From contig NZ_JAIEZN010000002.1 of assembly GCF_020169335.1 (NCBI RefSeq), positions 372,001-436,000 of the forward strand: a DNA stretch of 64,000 bases. Reading direction: 5' to 3'. Under the pieces are notes generated by a model that worked only from the letters and a program-made list of their open reading frames with translations, made no database searches and was not told the origin of the DNA. The translations under genes and the position numbers were made by a program. The DNA is from Devosia aquimaris (lineage in GTDB: Bacteria > Pseudomonadota > Alphaproteobacteria > Rhizobiales > Devosiaceae). Positions 36,423-46,287 of this stretch are shown piece after piece (position 1 is the first letter of the stretch; each line of letters begins with the position of its first letter).

Positions 36423-39041
36423 GTGAGCGGCGAACGCTACAATCCGCGTGAAATGGAACCCAAGTGGCAGAAGGTCTGGAACGACGCCCAGAGCTTTGTC
36501 ACCTCCAATGACGATCCGCGTGAGCCCTACTATGTGCTCGAGATGTTCCCCTATCCCTCGGGGCGCATCCACATGGGCCATGTGCGCAACTATTCCATGG
36601 GCGATGTGGTGGCCCGCTACCAGCGTGCCCGCGGCAAGAATGTGCTGCATCCCATGGGCTGGGACGCTTTCGGCCTGCCGGCGGAAAATGCCGCCATCGA
36701 GCGCAAGACCCACCCGGGCACCTGGACCCGGCAGAACATCGCCTCGATGAAGGCGCAGTTGCAGTCGATGGGCCTGGCCATCGACTGGACGCGCGAAATC
36801 GCCACCTGCGAACCCGAATATTACCAGCACCAGCAGGCCATGTTCATCGACATGATGGCGGCCGGCCTGGTCACCCGCAAGCAGAGCAAGGTCAACTGGG
36901 ACCCGGTCGACATGACCGTGCTGGCCAATGAGCAGGTGATCGACGGCAAGGGCTGGCGCTCGGGCGCCCCGGTGGAGCAGCGCGAGCTGACCCAGTGGTT
37001 CTTCAAGATCTCCGACTATGCCGAGGACCTGCTGGCAGGCCTGGATACCCTGACCGAATGGCCGGAAAAAGTGCGCATCATGCAGCGCAACTGGATCGGC
37101 AAGTCCGAGGGCCTGCGCCTGCATTTCGAACTGCTGGCCGACAATGCCACCAGCGCCCGCACCATCGAGGTGTTCACCACCCGGCCCGACACCATTTTCG
37201 GCGCCTCGTTCATTGCCCTGTCGGCCGACCACCCGCTGACCAGCCAGTTGGCGGCGAACAATGCCGAGCTGGCCGCCTTTGTCGCTGAATGTCATCGCCA
37301 GGGCACGGCCACCGAAACGCTGGAAAAGGCCGAGAAGAAAGGCGTCTTCACCGGGTTGCGCGTCAAGCATCCGGTGATCGAGGGCGCGACCCTGCCCGTC
37401 TATGTCGCCAATTTCGTGCTGATGGATTATGGCACCGGCGCCATTTTCGGCTGCCCGGCGCATGACCAGCGCGATCTCGACTTCGCCCGCAAGTATGACC
37501 TGCCCGTCAAGGCCGTGGTGCTGCCCGCCGGCGCCGACGCCCAGAGCTTTGCCGTCGATGATGTCGCCTATACCGACGCCGGCACCATCTTCAATTCCGG
37601 GTTCCTGGACGGCATGAGCATCGAGGCGGCCAAGACGGCAGCCGCCGAGCACTTTGCCGCCCGCACCCTGGATGGCCATCCCCAGGGCAAGGTCGAGGTC
37701 AACTATCGCCTGCGCGACTGGGGCGTGTCGCGCCAGCGCTATTGGGGCTGCCCCATCCCGGTGATCCATTGCGAGGTCTGCGGCACCCTGCCGGTGCCCA
37801 AGAAGGACCTGCCGGTGGTGCTGCCCGAGGATGTGACCTTCGACAAGCCCGGCAATGCGCTGGACCACCACCCCACCTGGAAGCATGTGAACTGCCCGCA
37901 ATGCGGCGCGCCGGCCCGGCGCGAGACCGACACCATGGACACGTTCGTGGATTCCTCGTGGTATTTCGCCCGCTTTACCGCCCCCCAGGCGGCGACGCCG
38001 ACCGAGCCCACCGTTGCCAACCGCTGGCTGCCGGTGGACCAGTATATCGGCGGCGTGGAACACGCGATCCTGCACCTGCTCTATTCGCGCTACTTCACCC
38101 GCGCCATGAAGGCCACCGGCCACGTCGGGCTCGACGAGCCGTTCAAGGGCCTGTTCACCCAGGGCATGGTGACCCACGAGACCTATAAGGGCCCCGCCGG
38201 CGAATGGGTTGCCCCGGTTGACGTGGTCATCGAGACCTTCGGCGAGGGCCGCCGCGCCAAGCATCTGCGCTCGGGCGAAGCGGTGTCGATCGGCTCCATC
38301 GAGAAGATGAGCAAGTCCAAGAAGAACGTCATCGACCCCGACGAGATCGTCGCCACCTATGGCGCCGATACCGCCCGTTGGTTCATGCTGTCGGACTCCC
38401 CGCCGGAGCGCGATGTGCAATGGACCGAGGCGGGCGTCGAAGGCGCCAGCCGCTTCCAGCAGCGCATCTGGCGCCTGGTGAGCGAAACGATCGAGATCGT
38501 GAAACAGTCTTCGGACGTTGTTCGCAGTTCTGACGACGATGAGGGCCTGGGCCTGCGCAAGATCGTGCACCGCGCCGTGCACAATGTCGGCAACGACATC
38601 GAGGGCCTGCGCTTCAACCGCGCTGTAGCCCAGATCTATGAGCTGACCAATGCCCTGGTGCGCCAGGCCGGCATCTGCTCAGCCGCCCCCGCCGGGCGCC
38701 TCGACGCGCTGGAACAGGGCGTCAGCCATCTGATCCAGCTGATCGCGCCAATGATGCCGCATCTGGCCGAGACCTGCTGGGAAGCCCTGGGCAAGCAGGG
38801 CCTCGTCGCCGATGCCCCCTGGCCGACGGTGGACACAGCGCTGCTGGTCGACGACACGGTGACCGTGCCGATCCAGATCAATGGCAAGCGCCGCGGCGAA
38901 ATCGCGGTGGCCAAGGGCACGCCGGCGGCGGAAGTGGAGAAACTGGTCTTGTCTCTGGACGAGATTGTCCGCATTCTCGACGGCAAGGCACCCAAGAAGA
39001 TCGTCATCGTCCCGGACAGGATCGTCAATGTCGTGGTCTAA
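36423..39041 (+). CDS. leuS: leucyl-tRNA synthetase
   Basis: An 872-residue class I synthetase. The HIGH-type motif HMGH is at 50-53 ([20 protein letters not shown]), the editing domain spans about 220-420, and the KMSKSKKN loop is near 627-634. The zinc-like cysteine cluster CEVCG...CPQCG (near 455-495) is present. The C-terminal RNA-binding region ends PDRIVNVVV. The start is GTG at 36423. Its end overlaps lptE by 14 bases, which begins the leuS-lptE-holA unit. Confidence 0.97.
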   Translation: MSGERYNPREMEPKWQKVWNDAQSFVTSNDDPREPYYVLEMFPYPSGRIHMGHVRNYSMGDVVARYQRARGKNVLHPMGWDAFGLPAENAAIERKTHPGTWTRQNIASMKAQLQSMGLAIDWTREIATCEPEYYQHQQAMFIDMMAAGLVTRKQSKVNWDPVDMTVLANEQVIDGKGWRSGAPVEQRELTQWFFKISDYAEDLLAGLDTLTEWPEKVRIMQRNWIGKSEGLRLHFELLADNATSARTIEVFTTRPDTIFGASFIALSADHPLTSQLAANNAELAAFVAECHRQGTATETLEKAEKKGVFTGLRVKHPVIEGATLPVYVANFVLMDYGTGAIFGCPAHDQRDLDFARKYDLPVKAVVLPAGADAQSFAVDDVAYTDAGTIFNSGFLDGMSIEAAKTAAAEHFAARTLDGHPQGKVEVNYRLRDWGVSRQRYWGCPIPVIHCEVCGTLPVPKKDLPVVLPEDVTFDKPGNALDHHPTWKHVNCPQCGAPARRETDTMDTFVDSSWYFARFTAPQAATPTEPTVANRWLPVDQYIGGVEHAILHLLYSRYFTRAMKATGHVGLDEPFKGLFTQGMVTHETYKGPAGEWVAPVDVVIETFGEGRRAKHLRSGEAVSIGSIEKMSKSKKNVIDPDEIVATYGADTARWFMLSDSPPERDVQWTEAGVEGASRFQQRIWRLVSETIEIVKQSSDVVRSSDDDEGLGLRKIVHRAVHNVGNDIEGLRFNRAVAQIYELTNALVRQAGICSAAPAGRLDALEQGVSHLIQLIAPMMPHLAETCWEALGKQGLVADAPWPTVDTALLVDDTVTVPIQINGKRRGEIAVAKGTPAAEVEKLVLSLDEIVRILDGKAPKKIVIVPDRIVNVVV

Positions 39042-39537
39042 GGCTCTGCGTGCATCGCTGTTGACTGGAATGCTGCTGGGCACGGGCGCCTTTCTGGGCG
39101 CCTGCAGCTTCAGCCCGGTCTATAGCGGCACGCTGGCCAGCCAGCCGTCGCTGAACTTGGCCTATGCTAAGCCCACCACGCGGCTGGAGCAGATCGTCTA
39201 TCAGGAACTCTCGTTCCGCCTGGGTGAATCGACCGCCGAAACGGCACCACTGGCCAGCGTGACGGTCTCGAGCAGCGCCGGCGACATGATGGCCACGGCC
39301 ACAGCCAATCCGGCCAAGGCCGTGCGCGTCACGGTGACAGCCAAGCTCACCATCACCCCGCGGGACGGCAAGGACGCCACGCCAATGGTGTTTTCCCGCA
39401 CCGCCACGGCGCAATATACCCGCAATGGCCAGGTGCTGGCGGACAATGCCGCTGCCGACGAAGCCGCCGAGCGCGCCGCCAGGAGCGCTGCCGAATCGCT
39501 GCGCCTGGCCGTGCTGGCCTCGCTCAGCCGGACATGA
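39028..39537 (+). CDS. lptE: LPS-assembly lipoprotein LptE
   Basis: A 169-residue lipoprotein with signal sequence and lipobox LGAC (C26), the outer-membrane partner of LptD for LPS insertion. The mature part has [20 protein letters not shown] and, towards the end, [19 protein letters not shown]. LptE sequences vary greatly, so the name rests on the lipobox, size and the conserved order leuS-lptE-holA. It overlaps the leuS 3' end by 14 bases and the holA start by 4 bases (ATGA). Confidence 0.9.
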   Translation: MSWSKALRASLLTGMLLGTGAFLGACSFSPVYSGTLASQPSLNLAYAKPTTRLEQIVYQELSFRLGESTAETAPLASVTVSSSAGDMMATATANPAKAVRVTVTAKLTITPRDGKDATPMVFSRTATAQYTRNGQVLADNAAADEAAERAARSAAESLRLAVLASLSRT

Positions 39538-40556
39538 CCGCACTCAAGGCGCATGAGGTCGCGCGCTTTCTGGCGCGACCCGATATAGCGAGCGGCATTT
39601 TCCTCGCCTATGGGCCCGACGCGGGCCTGGTGCGGGAGACAGCGCAGCGCCTGATCCGCCAACTGAGCGGCAATGACCCCGAATCGGCCAGCCTTGTGGT
39701 GCTCGACGGCAGCGAAGTGGACGCCGACCCCTCCATTCTGGCGGTGGAAGCACGCAGCGTGTCGTTGTTTGGCGGCAAGCGCATCGTCCGCGTGCGCGGC
39801 GCCGGCAAGTCCCTGGTGATGACCCTCACCGAGTTGCGCGATGATATCGGCGACGCCGCCATCGTGCTCGAAGCCGGCAATCTGACCCCCAGGGATGCCC
39901 TCAGAGCCCTCGTGGAGGCCGCAAAGAATGGCCGTGCCCTCCCCTGCTTCCCCGACAGCGACGAGGCCCTGCAGGCCCTGATTCGCGAGACATTCAACCA
40001 GCAGGGCATTCGGGTCGACGCCGATGTGATTGCCACGCTGCGCGAAATCCTTGGCAATGACCGCGAGATCACCCGGCGCGAACTGGAAAAGCTCTGCCTC
40101 TATGCGGCCCAGAGCAAGGTGCTGACCCGCGAGGACGTCCTTTTGCTGTGCGCCGACAACGGCATGCTGGTGATCGACGCCATTCTGGACGCCACCGGCG
40201 GCGGCCATGCCGAAAAGCTCGAGCTGGCGCTCAACCGGGCGCTGTCCTCGGCTGTTGATCCGCAACGCCTCCTGGCCATGAGCAATATCCACTTTGCCAA
40301 TCTGCGACGCTGGCGCACCGAGGTCGACGCTGGCAAGCCACCGCGGGCCGTGCTCGAAGGCCAGCGGCCCAAGCCGCACTTCTCCCGCATTGGCGCGCTG
40401 GAACAGCAATTGCGCTTGTGGTCTGACAGCGCCCTGGCCACAGCCTCCGGCCGCATCCTACAGGCAACAGCTGATTCGCGCCGCCGCCCGGCCTTGGCCG
40501 AGACCACGCTGCGCCGCGCCCTGCTGGCCATCTGCATGATGGCCGCCACCCACTAG
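39534..40556 (+). CDS. holA: DNA polymerase III delta subunit
   Basis: A 340-residue clamp-loader subunit that opens the beta clamp. Segments include LAYGPDAGLVRETAQRLIRQL (about 23-43), SLFGGKRIVRVRGAG (near 79-93), CFPDSDEALQALIRETFNQQGIRVD and the C-terminal SALATASGRILQATADSRRRPALAETTLRRALLA. These agree with alphaproteobacterial HolA. Its ATG overlaps the lptE stop. It is convergent with parB, with a terminator between. Confidence 0.93.
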   Translation: MTALKAHEVARFLARPDIASGIFLAYGPDAGLVRETAQRLIRQLSGNDPESASLVVLDGSEVDADPSILAVEARSVSLFGGKRIVRVRGAGKSLVMTLTELRDDIGDAAIVLEAGNLTPRDALRALVEAAKNGRALPCFPDSDEALQALIRETFNQQGIRVDADVIATLREILGNDREITRRELEKLCLYAAQSKVLTREDVLLLCADNGMLVIDAILDATGGGHAEKLELALNRALSSAVDPQRLLAMSNIHFANLRRWRTEVDAGKPPRAVLEGQRPKPHFSRIGALEQQLRLWSDSALATASGRILQATADSRRRPALAETTLRRALLAICMMAATH

Positions 40557-40573
40557 ACGGACCACCAGGCACG

Positions 40574-40608
40574 AAAAAGCCCGGCTCCAGAGACCCGGTG
40601 CCGGGCTT
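40574..40608 (-). terminator. rho-independent terminator after parB (possibly bidirectional)
   Basis: AGCCCGGC (40578-40585) pairs with GCCGGGCT (40600-40607). On the minus strand the stem is followed by TTTTT (complement of 40574-40578), so it ends the parA-parB transcript; on the plus strand only TT follows, so it may act weakly for holA. Confidence 0.75.
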
Positions 40609-40625
40609 GTGTTACTTCTGTGGCC

Positions 40626-40639
40626 GTTTCACGTGAAAC
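40626..40639. other. parS site 2 (perfect palindrome)
   Basis: GTTTCACGTGAAAC, a perfect 14-bp palindrome identical to the alphaproteobacterial parS core, lying directly at the 3' end of parB. It is the ParB loading site nearest to parAB. Confidence 0.85.
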
Positions 40640-41514
40640 TAATTGGCATATCCGGTGAGCTTGACGCAGAGCCCGTCGAGCTGTTCGAGCGTCTTGTAGC
40701 GGATCTCCAGCTTGCCGCCGCGTTCGCTATGCGCCAGCGACACCGAAAGCCCCAGGGCATCGGACAGGCGGCGCTCCAGCGCCACCGTATCGGCATCGCG
40801 CTCCTGCGCCGAAGCGCTGGGCTTCTTTGTGCCGGCAATGTCGCGCTGCTGGCTGAGGGCTTCGGCTTCGCGCACCGACAGGCCGCCGCTGACGATCTGC
40901 CGCGCCAGGGTGGCCGGATCCTCGGCGGTGATCAGCGTACGGGCGTGGCCGGCGGTCAGCGAGCCGCTGGAGACCATTTCACGCACATCTTCGGGCAGGC
41001 GCAGCAGACGCAGCGTATTGGCCACATGCGAGCGGCTCTTGCCGATCACCTGCGCCAGATCCTGCTGGGTATAGTCGAACTGCTCGATCAGCTGGCCATA
41101 GCCCATGGCCTCTTCCAGCGGATTGAGATCGGCACGCTGCACGTTTTCGATGATGGCCAGCTCGAGCGCTTCCTTGTCATCGACATCGCGGACGATCACC
41201 GGCACGTCATGCAGGCCAGCGCGCTGCGCGGCGCGCCAGCGGCGCTCACCAGCGATCAGCTCGAAGATATTGGGATCATTGCTCGGCCGGACCAGCAGCG
41301 GCTGCATCACGCCCTTTTCGCGAATCGAATTGGTCAGCTCTTCGAGCTGTTCGCTGTCGAAGGTGCGGCGCGGATTGGCGCGGTTGGCAATGATGAAATC
41401 GACCGGCAGGCGCTTCACACCACCCGATTCGGTGACCCTGGCGCCCTCGACAGTGGCCATATCGCCAATCAGGGCAGCCAGCCCGCGGCCAAGACGTGTG
41501 GGTTTATCGTTCAT
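40639..41514 (-). CDS. parB: chromosome-partitioning protein ParB
   Basis: A 291-residue parS-binding CTPase that loads onto parS and spreads as a clamp, forming the segregation complex with ParA. The CTP motif GERRWRA is at 89-95, the ENVQRADLNPLEEA box at 123-136, the helix-turn-helix at about 150-171 (DLAQVIGKSRSHVANTLRLL), and a C-terminal dimerisation region at about 240-291. The N-terminal RLGRGLAAL motif is the ParA-contact region. Its stop touches the perfect parS site at 40626-40639. Confidence 0.97.
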   Translation of the reverse strand: MNDKPTRLGRGLAALIGDMATVEGARVTESGGVKRLPVDFIIANRANPRRTFDSEQLEELTNSIREKGVMQPLLVRPSNDPNIFELIAGERRWRAAQRAGLHDVPVIVRDVDDKEALELAIIENVQRADLNPLEEAMGYGQLIEQFDYTQQDLAQVIGKSRSHVANTLRLLRLPEDVREMVSSGSLTAGHARTLITAEDPATLARQIVSGGLSVREAEALSQQRDIAGTKKPSASAQERDADTVALERRLSDALGLSVSLAHSERGGKLEIRYKTLEQLDGLCVKLTGYAN

Positions 41515-41524
41515 GGACGGGCTC

Positions 41525-42325
41525 CTATGCCGCGTTGAGCTGCCGCTCGCGGCGGATCACTTCGGTGGCCAGGCGCAGATAAGCCTGGCTACCGGCACAT
41601 TTCAAATCATACAGCAGCGCGGGCTTGCCATAGGAGGGCGCCTCCGACAAGCGCACATTGCGCGGGATGACCGTGTCATAGACCAGGTCGCCCATTTCGC
41701 TGCGCACGTCATGCAGCACCTGTTCGCTCAGATTATTGCGCTTGTCGAACATGGTCATCACCACGCCCTGGATGGAGAGGCGCGGATTGAGCGTCGAACG
41801 GATCTGTTCGATCGTCTGCAGCAGCTGGCTGAGACCTTCGAGCGCAAAGAACTCGCACTGCAGCGGCACCAGCACAGCATCGGCCGCCACCAGCGAATTG
41901 ACGGTGAGCAGGTTCAGAGACGGCGGACAATCGATCAGGATATAGCTGACCGGCTTGTCATTGATGCTGAGCTCATTGAGCTGCTTGAACGCGTTGCGCA
42001 GCTTGAAGGCGCGATCGGCATGACCGGCAATGGTCAGCTCGACGCCCAACAGGTCCATCGTCGAGGGGACGATGGCCACATTGGGCACGCTGGTCATGAT
42101 CGCCGCCTGCGCCACGCTGGCCTCGCCAACCATCAGGTCATAGGAGGAGACTTCACGATCCGTGCGGGAAATGCCCAGACCCGTCGAGGCATTGCCCTGG
42201 GGATCGAGGTCAACAATCAGCACGCGTTCGCCGATAGCCGCCAGGGCCGTGGCGAGATTGATGGCGGTTGTGGTCTTGCCCACGCCGCCCTTCTGATTGG
42301 CCAGTGTCAGGATACGGGGTGCCAC
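41525..42325 (-). CDS. parA: chromosome-partitioning ATPase ParA
   Basis: A 266-residue deviant-Walker ATPase. The P-loop KGGVGKTT is at 12-19, the second Walker motif VDLDPQGNASTGLG is at about 38-51, and DCPPSLNLLT is near 127. The C-terminal region FDKRNNLSEQVLHDVRSEMGDLVYDTVIPRNVRLSEAPSYGKP is typical of chromosomal ParA. It segregates origins with ParB-parS. The gene lies between rsmG and parB with 10-24 bp gaps, part of one minus-strand run. Confidence 0.97.
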   Translation of the reverse strand: MAPRILTLANQKGGVGKTTTAINLATALAAIGERVLIVDLDPQGNASTGLGISRTDREVSSYDLMVGEASVAQAAIMTSVPNVAIVPSTMDLLGVELTIAGHADRAFKLRNAFKQLNELSINDKPVSYILIDCPPSLNLLTVNSLVAADAVLVPLQCEFFALEGLSQLLQTIEQIRSTLNPRLSIQGVVMTMFDKRNNLSEQVLHDVRSEMGDLVYDTVIPRNVRLSEAPSYGKPALLYDLKCAGSQAYLRLATEVIRRERQLNAA

Positions 42326-42349
42326 TATCGGCCTCCAGCTCGTTCGCCG

Positions 42350-42997
42350 CTAACTAACTGATTTCTCTCGCAAATTGCTTAGCGTGAGAAGGACACCGCT
42401 TCGATCGGTGTCGCTAGGGCTTATTAGCACGTCATAGTCCCAGCGCGTAGCGCTTTCGGCGATTTCTTCAACATGTTCCCGCCCTTTGTGCAGGATTGCC
42501 CGGGTTTTCGGCGTCATGAAAGGCGCCATCCAGCTGCACAATTGCGGCAGGCTGGCCAGCGCACGGGAGGTGATGACGTCGGCCGGTGGTGTTTCACGTG
42601 AATCAATCTGGTCGGTTCGCCGCCCTTCTACAGTGACCATCAACCCCAGTTCACGCGCCACGGTGCGCAGGAAGCTGACCTTGCGGCCATTGGGCTCCAT
42701 CAGGGTGAAGTGGCGATTCGTCCCCTTGAGGGCAATGGCCAGGGGCAAAGCCGGCAGCCCGCCACCGCTGCCCATGTCGATGAAGCTCTTGTCGGCCTCG
42801 GTCAGCAGGTTGAGAACCTGCAGGCTGTCGGCAAAATGCCGTGTCCAAACCTCGTTCAGTGTTTCACGTGAAACAAGATTCTGTATCGACTGCCACTTGC
42901 GCATCAGGACAGCATAGGATTCCAGATCGGCGGCAACGGCCTCGATCGGTCGCGCCAAGTGGCGCTCATAGGGCGCGATTGCGGATAGATCGGCCAT
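42350..42997 (-). CDS. rsmG: 16S rRNA (guanine-527-N7)-methyltransferase
   Basis: A 215-residue Rossmann-fold enzyme (formerly GidB) that methylates G527 of 16S rRNA. Motif I is DMGSGGGLPALPLAI near 71-85, followed by LMEPNGRKVSFLRTVARELGL and TVEGRRTDQ. Two parS sites lie inside the coding region (42591 and 42861), constraining its codon choice. It is placed directly after mnmG (1-bp gap). Confidence 0.95.
   Translation of the reverse strand: MADLSAIAPYERHLARPIEAVAADLESYAVLMRKWQSIQNLVSRETLNEVWTRHFADSLQVLNLLTEADKSFIDMGSGGGLPALPLAIALKGTNRHFTLMEPNGRKVSFLRTVARELGLMVTVEGRRTDQIDSRETPPADVITSRALASLPQLCSWMAPFMTPKTRAILHKGREHVEEIAESATRWDYDVLISPSDTDRSGVLLTLSNLREKSVS
42591..42604. other. parS-like site 3 (one arm variant, contains GANTC)
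   Basis: GTTTCACGTGAATC, one mismatch from the palindrome, inside rsmG. It is the exact reverse complement of sites 1 and 7, and its variant arm GAATC is a CcrM motif. Confidence 0.7.
42861..42874. other. parS site 4 (perfect palindrome)
   Basis: GTTTCACGTGAAAC, perfect, extended to a 16-bp palindrome by T42860 and A42875, inside rsmG. This is the best match in the window to the Caulobacter-type parS consensus. Confidence 0.9.
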
Positions 42998-42998
42998 G

Positions 42999-44861
42999 TC
43001 AGCTCGCCTTGCGCAGTTCGCCGCGCCGAATCACGGCCAGCAGCAGCGTCACGGCGGCTGGCGTCATGCCATCCATGGCCTGGGCCTGGGCAATGGTCTG
43101 CGGCCGCATCTGCTTGAGCTTCTGCCGCAGTTCCATGGAAAGGCCCGGAATGGCGTCATAGTCCATGGCTTCGGGGATCGCCTTCTGCTCGTCGCGCCGG
43201 ACCGTTTCGATGTCGTCGCGCTGACGGTCGAGATAGACCGCATACTGGGCGTCCACCACCAGCTGGTCGAGAACCGCCGGAGCAATACCGGCAATTTCGG
43301 GCCATAGCCGCGTGGCATCGGCGGGCGTCACGTCGGGGTAGGACAGCAGGTCAAAGGCGGACCGAAGCTTGCCATCCTCATTGACGGCAATCCCCGCCTT
43401 GCGGGCCACGCTGGGGGTTGCACTGAGCTGATGCAATAGGGCGCGGCCCGTGGCGAGGGCCTCGGCCTTCTCCAGATAGAGCTCGGAGCGCTGTTCACCG
43501 ACCAGGCCAGTGGCCATGGCCAGCGGCGTCAGCCGCTGGTCCGCATTGTCTGCCCGCAAGTGCAAGCGGAATTCGGCGCGCGAGGTGAACATGCGATAGG
43601 GCTCGGAAACGCCGCGCGTCACCAGATCATCGACCATGACGCCGAGATAGCTTTGCGTGCGCGACAATACCAGCGGCTCACGGCCCGAACTGGCCAGAGC
43701 AGCGTTGGCGCCGGCCAGCAGGCCCTGGGCGCCGGCCTCTTCATAGCCCGTGGTGCCATTGATCTGGCCAGCCAGATAGAGCCCGGGCTGGCGCTTGACC
43801 TCCAGCGTCGACCGCAGCTCGCGCGGATCGACATAGTCATATTCTATGGCATAGCCCGGTCGCACGATGCGCACGTTTTCGAGCCCCGGCATGGAGCGCA
43901 GGAAGGCCTCCTGCACATCGGCGGGCAGCGAGGTGGACAGGCCGTTGGGGTAGATGGTCGTATCGTCAAGCCCTTCGGGCTCCAGGAAAATCTGGTGGCT
44001 GTCGCGGTCCGCGAAGCGGACGATCTTGTCTTCGATCGATGGGCAGTAGCGGGGGCCGCGGCTCTGGATGCGGCCAGAATACATGGCCGAGCGATGCAGA
44101 TTATCGGCAATGATCCGGTGCGTTTCCTGCGTGGTGCGGGTGATATGGCAGGCAATCTGCGGCGTGGTGATCGCCGTGGTCAGTGCCGAGAACGGCTCGG
44201 GCTGTTCATCGCCTGGCTGGGCTTCGAGCACCGAGAAATCAATACTGCTGCCATCGAGCCGCGCCGGCGTACCCGTCTTGAGACGCCCCAGTGCCAGACC
44301 CAAAGCCTCGAGGCGCGTGGAGAGGCCCAGCACCGGCGCCTCGCCCACCCGACCGGCTGGGACAGTTTCCTCGCCGCGATGGATGAGCCCGCGCAGGAAC
44401 GTCCCCGTGGTGAGGACAACAGAGCGGGTGCCGAAGGCACGGCCATCCAGCAGGCGAACGCCGGTGATGGTGCCGGCATCGACGACGATGTCATCAACCT
44501 CGCCCTCAATCACCGTGAGGTTCGGCTGTGCCGTCATGGCCGCCTGCATGGCCAGTCGATAGAGCTTGCGGTCGGCCTGGGCGCGGGGGCCGCGCACGGC
44601 CGGGCCCTTGCGGCGATTGAGCACGCGGAACTGGATGCCGGCGGCGTCGGCGACGCGACCCATTAACCCGTCCATGGCGTCGATCTCGCGCACCAGATGG
44701 CCCTTGCCCAGACCACCGATGGCGGGGTTGCAGCTCATTTCACCAATGGTGGCGAACTTGTGCGTGATCAGCGCCGTTGGGACACCCAGACGCGCAGAAG
44801 CAGCCGCGGCTTCACACCCGGCATGGCCGCCCCCGACGACGATAACTGCAAAATCGCTCAT
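42999..44861 (-). CDS. mnmG: tRNA uridine 5-carboxymethylaminomethyl modification enzyme MnmG
   Basis: A 620-residue FAD enzyme (GidA) that with MnmE modifies wobble uridine 34. The FAD dinucleotide motif [12 protein letters not shown] is at 8-19, with [22 protein letters not shown] near 45-66 and the flavin-binding [22 protein letters not shown] region near 153-174. The C-terminal domain ends with [20 protein letters not shown], typical for MnmE interaction. It sits between rsmG and mnmE. Two parS-like sites occupy the gap between it and mnmE. Confidence 0.97.
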   Translation of the reverse strand: MSDFAVIVVGGGHAGCEAAAASARLGVPTALITHKFATIGEMSCNPAIGGLGKGHLVREIDAMDGLMGRVADAAGIQFRVLNRRKGPAVRGPRAQADRKLYRLAMQAAMTAQPNLTVIEGEVDDIVVDAGTITGVRLLDGRAFGTRSVVLTTGTFLRGLIHRGEETVPAGRVGEAPVLGLSTRLEALGLALGRLKTGTPARLDGSSIDFSVLEAQPGDEQPEPFSALTTAITTPQIACHITRTTQETHRIIADNLHRSAMYSGRIQSRGPRYCPSIEDKIVRFADRDSHQIFLEPEGLDDTTIYPNGLSTSLPADVQEAFLRSMPGLENVRIVRPGYAIEYDYVDPRELRSTLEVKRQPGLYLAGQINGTTGYEEAGAQGLLAGANAALASSGREPLVLSRTQSYLGVMVDDLVTRGVSEPYRMFTSRAEFRLHLRADNADQRLTPLAMATGLVGEQRSELYLEKAEALATGRALLHQLSATPSVARKAGIAVNEDGKLRSAFDLLSYPDVTPADATRLWPEIAGIAPAVLDQLVVDAQYAVYLDRQRDDIETVRRDEQKAIPEAMDYDAIPGLSMELRQKLKQMRPQTIAQAQAMDGMTPAAVTLLLAVIRRGELRKAS

Positions 44862-44895
44862 GGCTGTGCACTCCAGGCGCGCTCAATAGGGCAAT

Positions 44896-44909
44896 GTTTC
44901 ACGTGAATC
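44896..44909. other. parS-like site 5 (one arm variant, contains GANTC)
   Basis: GTTTCACGTGAATC in the mnmG-mnmE intergenic region, with the same one-base variant as site 3. The arm GAATC is a CcrM motif. Confidence 0.7.
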
Positions 44910-44931
44910 AAATCTCGCCTCATCACCAAAT

Positions 44932-44945
44932 GTTTCACGTGAGTC
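44932..44945. other. parS-like site 6 (two mismatches, contains GANTC)
   Basis: GTTTCACGTGAGTC, two mismatches, both in the arm that becomes GAGTC, a CcrM motif. It is 22 bp after site 5 and its last 2 bases are part of the mnmE stop codon. Confidence 0.5.
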
Positions 44946-46236
44946 ATTTTCCGATGCAGAAGCTGGCGAAGAGCCGGTCCAGAACACGTTCGGCATCTAT
45001 CCGGCCGATCAGTCTTTCCAGCGCCTGCGATGCCAGGCGCAGGCTCTCTGCGGCGAGTTCAGGCTGGCCGAGCTGCGCCGATGCCTGGGACAAGGCTGCA
45101 ATCGCAGATGTCAGCGCCAGCCTATCACGTTCGCGACTGAGAAGCATCGACCCCGTGCCGATGAGATCACGACCGATGGCGTCGATGGCCGCGAGCAGCG
45201 CGCCGATGCCGTCGCCCGTCGTCGCCGATACGGCAATGCCATCGCCCTGGCCCTTTGCCAGATCGCTCTTGGTCGCAACGATGATGTCGGCCCGCTTGGC
45301 CAGGTCGTCTTCGGCGTCGGTAATATCGGGCGCCTGCAGCCACAGGACAATATCGGCCTGTTCAATGGCAAGGCGCGCCCGACGCACGCCTTCAGCCTCG
45401 GCCTTGCTGTCGGTGTCGCGCAGCCCAGCCAGGTCGAGCAACACATAGAGCTGGCCATTGATGTCGAGCGGCACTTCGCGCACATCGCGGGTGGTGCCGG
45501 CCTCGTCGGTGACAATGGCAATATCGGACTTGGCCAGGGCATTGAGCAGGCTGGATTTTCCGGCATTGGGTGCACCGGCCAGCGCCACGCGTATGCCCTC
45601 GCGGACGATCCGGCCATGCTCGATGGACTTGAGGGCCTCATCCATTTCAGACCGCAGACTGGCCAGATCCAAACCGAAGTTGGGCGGCAAGCTGTCGCCG
45701 ACATCGCCTTCATCGGAAAAATCGAGATTGGCTTCGATTTCGGCGCGCAGATCCAGCAATTGGTTGCGCCAGCCATCAATGCGCTGGCTGAGCCCGCCCT
45801 CAAAGCGGGCCAGCGCCTGGCGGCGCTGATTCTCCGTCTCTGCCTCGAGCAGATCGCCCAGGCCCTCGATTTCGACGAGGTCAAGCTTGCCATTCTCAAA
45901 GGCGCGGCGGGTGAACTCGCCGGCTTCAGCCAGGCGCGCGCCTTTTGATGTCAGGAGCTTGAGGATGGCCCGGACGCCGGCGGGTGACCCATGCACCTGC
46001 AACTCGGCGCAATCCTCGCCAGTGAAGCTGGCTGGGCCCGGAAACCAGGCCACAAGGCCGCGATCGAGGAGGGACTCGGCCCCGATGGGCCGGAGCGTCA
46101 GTTTACGCGGTTCCGGCAAGGGTCCGGCAATGTCGCGCAGGATCGGTGCAACATCGGGCCCCGACAGGCGCAGGACCGCAACACCGGACGGCGTTGCCCC
46201 GGAGGACAACGCCACAATTGTATCGCCCGACCGCAT
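44944..46236 (-). CDS. mnmE: tRNA modification GTPase MnmE
   Basis: A 430-residue protein with an N-terminal formyl-THF-binding domain (about 1-120), a helical domain and a G domain. The G1 loop GAPNAGKSSLLN is near 217-228, the G2/G3 region has TRDVREVPLDINGQLYVLLDLAGLRDT, and the G4-like ATKSDL is near 323. It ends with the invariant CIGK-type tail (FCIGK), the cysteine needed for catalysis. It works with MnmG on wobble U34. It is between rho and mnmG in the same direction. Confidence 0.97.
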   Translation of the reverse strand: MRSGDTIVALSSGATPSGVAVLRLSGPDVAPILRDIAGPLPEPRKLTLRPIGAESLLDRGLVAWFPGPASFTGEDCAELQVHGSPAGVRAILKLLTSKGARLAEAGEFTRRAFENGKLDLVEIEGLGDLLEAETENQRRQALARFEGGLSQRIDGWRNQLLDLRAEIEANLDFSDEGDVGDSLPPNFGLDLASLRSEMDEALKSIEHGRIVREGIRVALAGAPNAGKSSLLNALAKSDIAIVTDEAGTTRDVREVPLDINGQLYVLLDLAGLRDTDSKAEAEGVRRARLAIEQADIVLWLQAPDITDAEDDLAKRADIIVATKSDLAKGQGDGIAVSATTGDGIGALLAAIDAIGRDLIGTGSMLLSRERDRLALTSAIAALSQASAQLGQPELAAESLRLASQALERLIGRIDAERVLDRLFASFCIGK

Positions 46237-46287
46237 GCGGTCAGGTCCGACCGGGGGCAGCGCCGTATGACGTCGCGCCCATGGTTG

